From Gemmata palustris (GTDB taxonomy: Bacteria; Planctomycetota; Planctomycetia; Gemmatales; Gemmataceae): a stretch of DNA of 64,000 bases. Location: contig NZ_JAGKQQ010000001.1 of NCBI RefSeq assembly GCF_017939745.1, positions 6,773,299 through 6,837,298 of the forward strand, given 5' to 3'. Below are positions 60,301-64,000 of this stretch, piece after piece. The notes under the pieces were generated by a model, which was given only the letters and a program-made list of their open reading frames with translations, searched no databases and had not been told where the DNA came from. The translations under genes were made by a program, and so were the position numbers. The stretch's first letter is position 1; each line of letters starts with the position of its first letter.

Positions 60301-60924
60301 GTCGATGATCGTGAGCTGCACCATCAGCGGGAGCCGCACGCCGGCGCGCTTCATTTCTTCAATGGCGGCGATCGCGACGCACTTCGCCTGGAGCGGATCG
60401 AAGCACGTTTCGACGAGGAGGGCGTCCACCCGCTCCTCGAGCATCACGCGGATCTGTGGGCGGTAGGCGTCGGCGAGGGTGTCGAAGTCCGCGTAAATCG
60501 CGGGGTCGGTGAGCGACGGCATCTTGGTGCCCGGCCCGATCGAGCCGATCACGAACCGCGGCCGGTCCGGGGTCGCGAACTCCGCCGCGACCTGCTTCGC
60601 GATGCGGATGTTCAGCCGGTTGATCTCGGCGAGTTTGTCGCCCATGCCGAAATCGTCGAGCACGATCTGCGAGGCGTTGAACGTGTTCGTCTCGACCCCG
60701 TCGCACCCGGCCGCGAAGAACCCGCGGTGGATCTCGGCGATCCACTCGGGCCGCGTGTACACGAGCGCGTCGGACAGGTTCAGCAGCGACTTACCGTTGG
60801 GCGCGTGCCCCCAGTCCTCGTCCGTCGGCTTGTACTTGTGGAGGCTGGTCCCCATTCCACCGTCGAGGATCACGACGCGCTCGCGGGCGGCATTAAGGAA
60901 CGGGTGGTCGAGAGGTGCGGGCAT
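57343..60924 (-). CDS. metH: Cobalamin-dependent methionine synthase
   Basis: 1193 residues, full-length four-module enzyme. Homocysteine module: VILDGGMGTSLHKYKPTDED, zinc Cys in VETCFDPLQA (about 172) and the CC pair NIVGGCCGNAHGHISAI (about 300). Folate module: LLVGERTNTNGSRKFKQLLE. B12 module: VKGDVHDIGKNLVDIILTNN with the axial His in DVHDIG (about 745). A Pro-rich linker (VDAAPRPKPRAPRTDLPARS) leads to the SAM-reactivation module: TWGFRKGG-like WGFRKGGVKPAEHARQIAEV, TYGFFPVASAGTKLTVYEDD and GYPACPNLEDQKQLFALIDP. It methylates homocysteine from 5-methyl-THF. The 5' leader is long (see next feature). Confidence 0.97.
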   Translation of the reverse strand: MPAPLDHPFLNAARERVVILDGGMGTSLHKYKPTDEDWGHAPNGKSLLNLSDALVYTRPEWIAEIHRGFFAAGCDGVETNTFNASQIVLDDFGMGDKLAEINRLNIRIAKQVAAEFATPDRPRFVIGSIGPGTKMPSLTDPAIYADFDTLADAYRPQIRVMLEERVDALLVETCFDPLQAKCVAIAAIEEMKRAGVRLPLMVQLTIIDARQKMLPGTDIPGALVALEPIDEIDVIGMNCGVGPDLMADGIKHLSRHCDRLLSVLPNAGLPETRGDETYFPMTPEVMADWVDRFVTEFGVNIVGGCCGNAHGHISAIAQRVAGKKPAKRTPVYIPAVSSLQSAQELLVDQRPLLVGERTNTNGSRKFKQLLEKDDWHGLVEMAKEQEREGVHILDVCVDYVGRDGVRDMKEVIKRYNEVLTKPIMLDSTEVPVIEAGLKLCSGKALINSINLEDGRKTLDPKTILAKKYGASLVALTIDEKGQADTAEWKFEVAKRIYDIVVHEYGIPPSDLMFDTLVFPLSTGQEQTRKSAIATFEALRLIKQNLPGALTHLGLSNCSFGLAPYTRQVLNSMYLHYALQYGLDSAILHAAKIMPLASIDDTGRELCRRLLFDERVFDSAGNCVEDPLQMLIAHYADKKAESKKGQSLGDTIEERLRQAIIQGRRESLLADLEAAREKYSPIDIINNILLDGMKVVGELFGSGQMQLPFVLQSAEVMKTSVAHLEQFMVKVEGAEKGKIVLATVKGDVHDIGKNLVDIILTNNGYKVYNLGIKQPVDAMIAAFKDHKADAIGMSGLLVKSTVIMKEDLVTLNERGLAPPVILGGAALNRRYVEHDLRAIYKGEVFYGADAFEGLHVMDELARRKKYDIGRASRAIAKSEEKRPGREIGGSTTVDAAPRPKPRAPRTDLPARSPSLPKAPDLPPPPFLGARSRTDFDMNEIFKFINEITLFGTQWGFRKGGVKPAEHARQIAEVARPAFERLKALCLAENILRPAVTYGFFPVASAGTKLTVYEDDHRTPRNTFDFPRQDFGEFLCLSDYVEPLRDGKAVDYVGFTAVTMGREVTKVAQEWYQAGKYQDYLYLHGLGVESAEALAEYFHQQVRREWGIGADDSPRVEKLFKGHYRGCRYSFGYPACPNLEDQKQLFALIDPTRVGITLSEQFQLEPEQSTTAIVVHHPNAKYFNTERYSSCDTNE

Positions 60925-61026
60925 GCTGGGTCCGTTATGAGCGCAATGGGGCTTTAATAGTTGTACCGAAAGTGCCGGTGCGCCTTAACTGGAATATGCA
61001 ACGGATTCGAGCGATGTGAAATAGTA

Positions 61027-61200
61027 GCGGCCGACCCGCTCCGTCCGTGGGCGGGTCGGCCGCAGCCTGCCGTGGCGTCCGTGCCACAGGCCACACAGCC
61101 GGGTTGTGGTTCGCAGCGGCTCTTCGCAGCGGGACAGAGGAAGCGTTTCTGTCCCGGGCGTCTTCCGTGACACCGTTCCCGGCGCATTCCCTGCGGCGGG
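61027..61200 (-). promoter_or_regulatory. Structured metH leader; weak cobalamin-riboswitch resemblance
   Basis: Read on the minus strand, upstream of metH: AGGGAATGCG, then GGGAACGGTGTCACGG, then a hairpin GGGACAG...CTGTCCCGC (with CCCGC), and near the gene a 13-bp hairpin (61027-61063, GCGGCCGACCCGC). Order and wording recall the AGGGAA / GGTG...A...C / CCCGC part of cobalamin riboswitches, but a clear B12 box (GCCACTG) is absent and several spacings differ. Candidate only. Confidence 0.25.
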
Positions 61201-62065
61201 TGCAAAAGAGCCACGAACCGGCCCGGTGCCGTGTTTCGTAACGACGTGGTCCCTACGGCTCTCTCGGAGCCGCTGAGTCGGGGAGCGTCGCGTGTGTGGT
61301 GCTAATCACCGCCGCGAGTTGGCGGAAGGTTCGACTTCGGAGAACGCGGCACACGCGATCCAATTGAGGCGTGCCGTGAACCCGCTCCCGCCGTTACCGG
61401 GCGGAAAGTCCGGGACTGGTTCTCCGACGCGGGAGCTGCGACTTGGACAGGAGAGTTATTCGGGTCATCCCGATTCCTCGCGTCGTTTGCGTCTCAGTCA
61501 TGGGGGGAACGATACCCATTGCGCCGGCTGTGTCAACGGGTAAGCCATTGCCAACGCGGTGTCAGTGAGTAATCGCCCGAACCCACGCTATGCAAACGAC
61601 TTTGGGCGGGCCCACTTGCGCGGTGCGTGTGAGTCAAGTGCCGAGTCACGCGGTGTAACGCAAAAGAAACGCGCTCGCTGCCCGGATCGCAATCCGTTGC
61701 AGCAGCGCGAGTTGGGTGAGTAAGTGGGTGCGCGTGAAGCGGGCGCGAAGAAAAAATCGGATGTGCGGAAAAAGAAAGTGCCTCCACCTGTGCCGTGTGT
61801 GCCGCCAGTTGGGAACCCGCTAATTGAGTAGGGCGCCTCGCCCGAGTGTTTCGGATCCCACTACAGTCCCGACGACGAGCGCCGGGGATGGGCTTGCGAG
61901 CGGCTCGAGCATTAAAATAAAGGCTCCCAAGCAGGTTAGTGTAGGTTCGCCAATATGGAGCGCGACACATCACGAACACCGCAGAGGCGAGATCATATTA
62001 CCCGCCCCGGGCGCGCCGAGCAAACCAAGTGTCTTGTGTGGGACATCGAGTGGAAAAGAAGGGTG

Positions 62066-62241
62066 CTGCGGATCAACGCGGATAACACGGATCAGAACGA
62101 AACAAGAGGAGTAATCCCTACAAAAACGCGCAAAAGGCACAAAAGTAGAACCGAAATCAATTCCAATTTCTCACACCCACTCTTGTGCTTTTCTGCCCGG
62201 TGTTTGTTGTCTTGATTCGTGTTATCGGCGTTGATCCGCGG
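62066..62241. repeat. Imperfect inverted repeat (ATCAACGCGGATAACAC type)
   Basis: Left arm 62066-62095 (CTGCGGATCAACGCGGATAA then CACGGATCAG) pairs with 62212-62241 at about 26 of 30 positions. Inner GCACAAAAG / CTTGTGCTTTT words extend the fold. It ends 35 bases before the ArsR gene's stop, on the downstream side of that gene. Confidence 0.6.
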
Positions 62242-62275
62242 CTCTTCATTCGTGCTTTTTCTGCTTCTGCCACGC

Positions 62276-62620
62276 TCACTCTTTCACTTCGTCTCGACAG
62301 TTCGGCATCTCGATGCGGCAGCAACCGAGGTTCAGCGCGTCCTTCGGGATGCCGGCGTTCACCGCATCTTCGAGTACGCCGGGGCGCAGCGAATACAGCA
62401 CGAACCGGCCCTGTTTCTTCCCGCGAATCAGTCCCGCGTTGCGCAGCACGCCCAGGTGGTGAGAAACGTTCACCACGTTTTTCAGTTTGAGCATGTCTGC
62501 GATCGCGGTCACGTTCTGCGGGCCGTCGGCCAGGAAGCGGACGATCTTCAGCCGCTCGGGCGCGGCGAGCGCGGAGAGCAGTCGCGCACAGCGCTGTGGT
62601 TCGAGTGGGTCTTTGGCCAC
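62276..62620 (-). CDS. ArsR-family winged-helix transcriptional regulator
   Basis: 114 residues from GTG 62620, with GGAGGTG 8 bases upstream; an ATG at 62656 would add 12 residues but lacks a site. Winged HTH: LLSALAAPERLKIVRFLADG, QNVTAIADMLKLKNVVNVSH followed by HLGVLRNAGLIRGKKQGRFV, LYSLRP. The C-terminal LGCCRIEMPNCRDE carries three Cys that could sense a metal. ArsR-type proteins are dissociating repressors. No obvious efflux target gene is next to it; the WD40 gene upstream is divergent in function but on the same strand. Confidence 0.88.
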   Translation of the reverse strand: MAKDPLEPQRCARLLSALAAPERLKIVRFLADGPQNVTAIADMLKLKNVVNVSHHLGVLRNAGLIRGKKQGRFVLYSLRPGVLEDAVNAGIPKDALNLGCCRIEMPNCRDEVKE

Positions 62621-62699
62621 GAGCGGCACACCTCCGGCGGGGCGAGAAACACACACCGGATTTTACCATCATTTATGCGTGTCGGCGAAGGTCAGCCCG

Positions 62700-63674
62700 T
62701 TATCGCTTTTCGGCCACGCGAAACAGCTCCACCGTACCGTCGGCCGTGCCCTTCGCCATGTACCGGCCGTCCGGGGTGAAGGCGACGCGCGTCGCGGGGC
62801 GCCCGGACACTTCCCACTCGCGGAACTGTGTGCCCGATCCGAAGCTCCAGTTGCGCACGCGGAGGTCGTCGCCGACGCTGACGATGGTGTCCGCACCGGG
62901 CGCGATCAACAGCGCGCGAACGGCTCCCGTGTGCCCCCTCAGTTCGGCCCGAACGCTCGGCTTGATCGCGGTCAGATCCCAGAGCCGAATCGCCCCGTCC
63001 TGGCTCGCGGTCGCCAGTGTTTTGCCATCGGGCGCGTACGCCAGGGCGTTCACTTCGCCCCCGTGAGACAACACGGCGCGTTCCGTGGAGCGGATTCGGC
63101 CCAGGGTCCACAGCCGGACGGTCGCGTCGCGTGCCGCGGTCGCCGCCCCCGACCCGTCCGGGCTGAACGCGACCGCCCGAACGGGCTGCGTGTGCCCCAA
63201 CAGGAGCGCTCGGGCCTCGCCGTTGGTGCCGCGTGCGGATTCCCAAATGCGCAGGGTCCGGTCTTCGCCGGCCCCGGCAACGTGCTTACCGTCGGCCGAG
63301 AAACTCAGTGCGTCAATCGCCCCGCGCGCGCCGCGGAGGGTGCCGGCCTCTTGGGGCTTCGAGTCGGACACGTCGTAGAGCCAAATGAAGCCGTTCAGTG
63401 CCCCGGACCCGACCGCGATCGTGCGACTGTTCGGCGCGAACGCGAGCGCATGGAGTCGGTCGCCGGATTGCCGTAAGACGGATCGTTCGCTGGGTTTACT
63501 GCTCGCAATGTCCCAGATGCGGGCCGTCGCGTCGCTGCTCGTGGAGGCGAGCAAACACCGGTCGGGCGAGAACGCGAGGGAAATGATTTCGGCCGTGTGC
63601 CCCTTCAGGCTCGCGATCAGCTTGGCGGGGATGGAGATTAGCGCCATTTTGTTGGCTAAGGCTTGTGCGTCCAC
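62700..63674 (-). CDS. WD40-repeat beta-propeller protein
   Basis: 324 residues. About seven WD40 units, e.g. LKGHTAEIISLAFSPDRCLL with DATARIWD, LLLGHTQPVRAVAFSPDGSG with DATVRLWT, DGKTLATASQDGAIRLWDLT and LRGHTGAVRALLIAPGADTI, ending VAFTPDGRYMAKGTADGTVE. No signal peptide; cytosolic scaffold. Start MDAQALANKM. Its 26-base gap to the ArsR gene's upstream side suggests they are separately transcribed or loosely linked. Binding partners unknown. Confidence 0.85.
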   Translation of the reverse strand: MDAQALANKMALISIPAKLIASLKGHTAEIISLAFSPDRCLLASTSSDATARIWDIASSKPSERSVLRQSGDRLHALAFAPNSRTIAVGSGALNGFIWLYDVSDSKPQEAGTLRGARGAIDALSFSADGKHVAGAGEDRTLRIWESARGTNGEARALLLGHTQPVRAVAFSPDGSGAATAARDATVRLWTLGRIRSTERAVLSHGGEVNALAYAPDGKTLATASQDGAIRLWDLTAIKPSVRAELRGHTGAVRALLIAPGADTIVSVGDDLRVRNWSFGSGTQFREWEVSGRPATRVAFTPDGRYMAKGTADGTVELFRVAEKR

Positions 63675-63926
63675 AGTAATTGCTCCTCGCGCCGGTCCCG
63701 ATTCGGTCCCGAATTCAACAGGGGAACTCTAATACACAACCCGCGGGCGCGCGGGTCGAGCCGGGCCAAAACCTCACCCGGTGTTCCCGTCCGGCCGGAG
63801 GGCACGATACGGCTCGAAAGTGATACTCTGATACGTGAGGACTTGGGGCCAAAATCCCGAAAGAAGCCGTCGGGGTGGTACCGGTTTCTGAGCAGTCACC
63901 ATGAGCCCGCTGCGAACGGAGTTCCC

Positions 63927-64000
63927 ATGACGCACGATGTGTTCGGCAAGTTGCGGTTCCGAGATGCCGACGAGTCGTGGGCCGGGTCCGCTGCGCTCCC
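63927..64000 (+). CDS. Start of a hypothetical protein (3' end outside window)
   Basis: ATG 63927 with GGAG 6 bases upstream; reads MTHDVFGKLRFRDADESWAG then SAAL to the window end. Too short for a family call; FGKLRFRDxDESWxG is reminiscent of small DUF6985-like proteins. Open to the last base. Confidence 0.6.
   Translation, partial: MTHDVFGKLRFRDADESWAGSAAL

Larger units (their letters stand above)
60925..62275. other. 1.35-kb region without a gene between metH and the ArsR gene
   Basis: It contains the metH leader (60925-61250), then sequence without any convincing open frame, and at 62066-62241 an imperfect palindromic element. Bases 61590-62060 are less GC-rich than the rest. Codon-like pattern is absent in all frames; short frames here do not resemble genes. 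Confidence 0.5.

Noticed and set aside
61824-62114. Possible small gene of 96 codons
   Set aside because: No ribosome-binding site, no codon bias, and it runs into a palindromic repeat.

Overview
The window looks like chromosomal DNA from a Gemmata-like planctomycete (Gemmataceae). The evidence is high GC with GC-rich third codon positions, a prepilin-like DUF1559 protein, a TIGR03000-type secreted protein, aminofutalosine (MqnE) menaquinone synthesis, an intradiol-dioxygenase-like secreted protein, many HEAT, WD40 and serine/threonine-kinase-like proteins, and a high density of palindromic repeats between genes. No rRNA, tRNA, CRISPR array or prophage was seen.

Layout. 0-9 kb: 3' part of NADP isocitrate dehydrogenase, an ankyrin protein, a large VWA protein divergent from an isoleucyl-tRNA synthetase with swapped signature motifs, and two small genes. 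9-21 kb: a TIGR03000 protein, mqnE, an AsmA-like protein, smc, a FlgI-like/HEAT lipoprotein and a polytopic membrane protein. 21.3-23.5 kb: a scar of two decayed transposase genes, an 86-bp MITE with a clean target duplication, and an intact methyltransferase gene. 24-26.8 kb: two mcsA-like genes, mcsB (protein-arginine kinase) and a vanZ-like gene, preceded by two heptad direct-repeat boxes. 26.9-31.7 kb: VOC, HAD and DinB proteins, a predicted pseudokinase and an MFS transporter. 31.9-37.8 kb: a SWIM-SNF2 ATPase, two short secreted Tyr-rich proteins, a lipoprotein, a DUF1559 protein and an orphan TagJ/ImpE-like protein. 38-47.4 kb: an ABC-F ATPase, an inositol-phosphatase-family enzyme, a HEAT protein, a metallophosphoesterase, an intradiol-dioxygenase-like protein, an EF-hand/Gly-rich protein and ClpS. 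47.4-54.6 kb: a poorly coding 1.4-kb stretch, an ECF-like sigma factor, an LCCL protein, an UlaG-like hydrolase, archaeal-type phosphoglycerate mutase and small proteins. 54.6-64 kb: an ABC-2 exporter, metH with a long leader, an ArsR regulator, a WD40 protein and the start of one more gene.

How genes work together. mcsA-mcsA-mcsB and the separate clpS point to regulated Clp proteolysis driven by arginine phosphorylation. The ABC ATPase, small membrane protein and permease at 54.7-57.1 kb form one exporter. The DUF1559 gene and downstream lipoprotein gene look like one unit. Most other genes are monocistronic housekeeping or envelope genes.

The most striking non-gene signal is the density of palindromic elements of several sequence families. 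One family (ends AACCTACCCCC / GGGGGTAGGTT) lies inside three protein-coding genes (smc, vanZ-like and a hypothetical gene) without breaking the frame, as well as between genes. Other notable items are a decayed copy of the smc 3' end about 0.9 kb downstream of smc, a GXHH/EMHKT isoleucyl-tRNA synthetase, and a kinase-like protein lacking all catalytic residues. Domain and family calls come from reading motifs; no database search was run.
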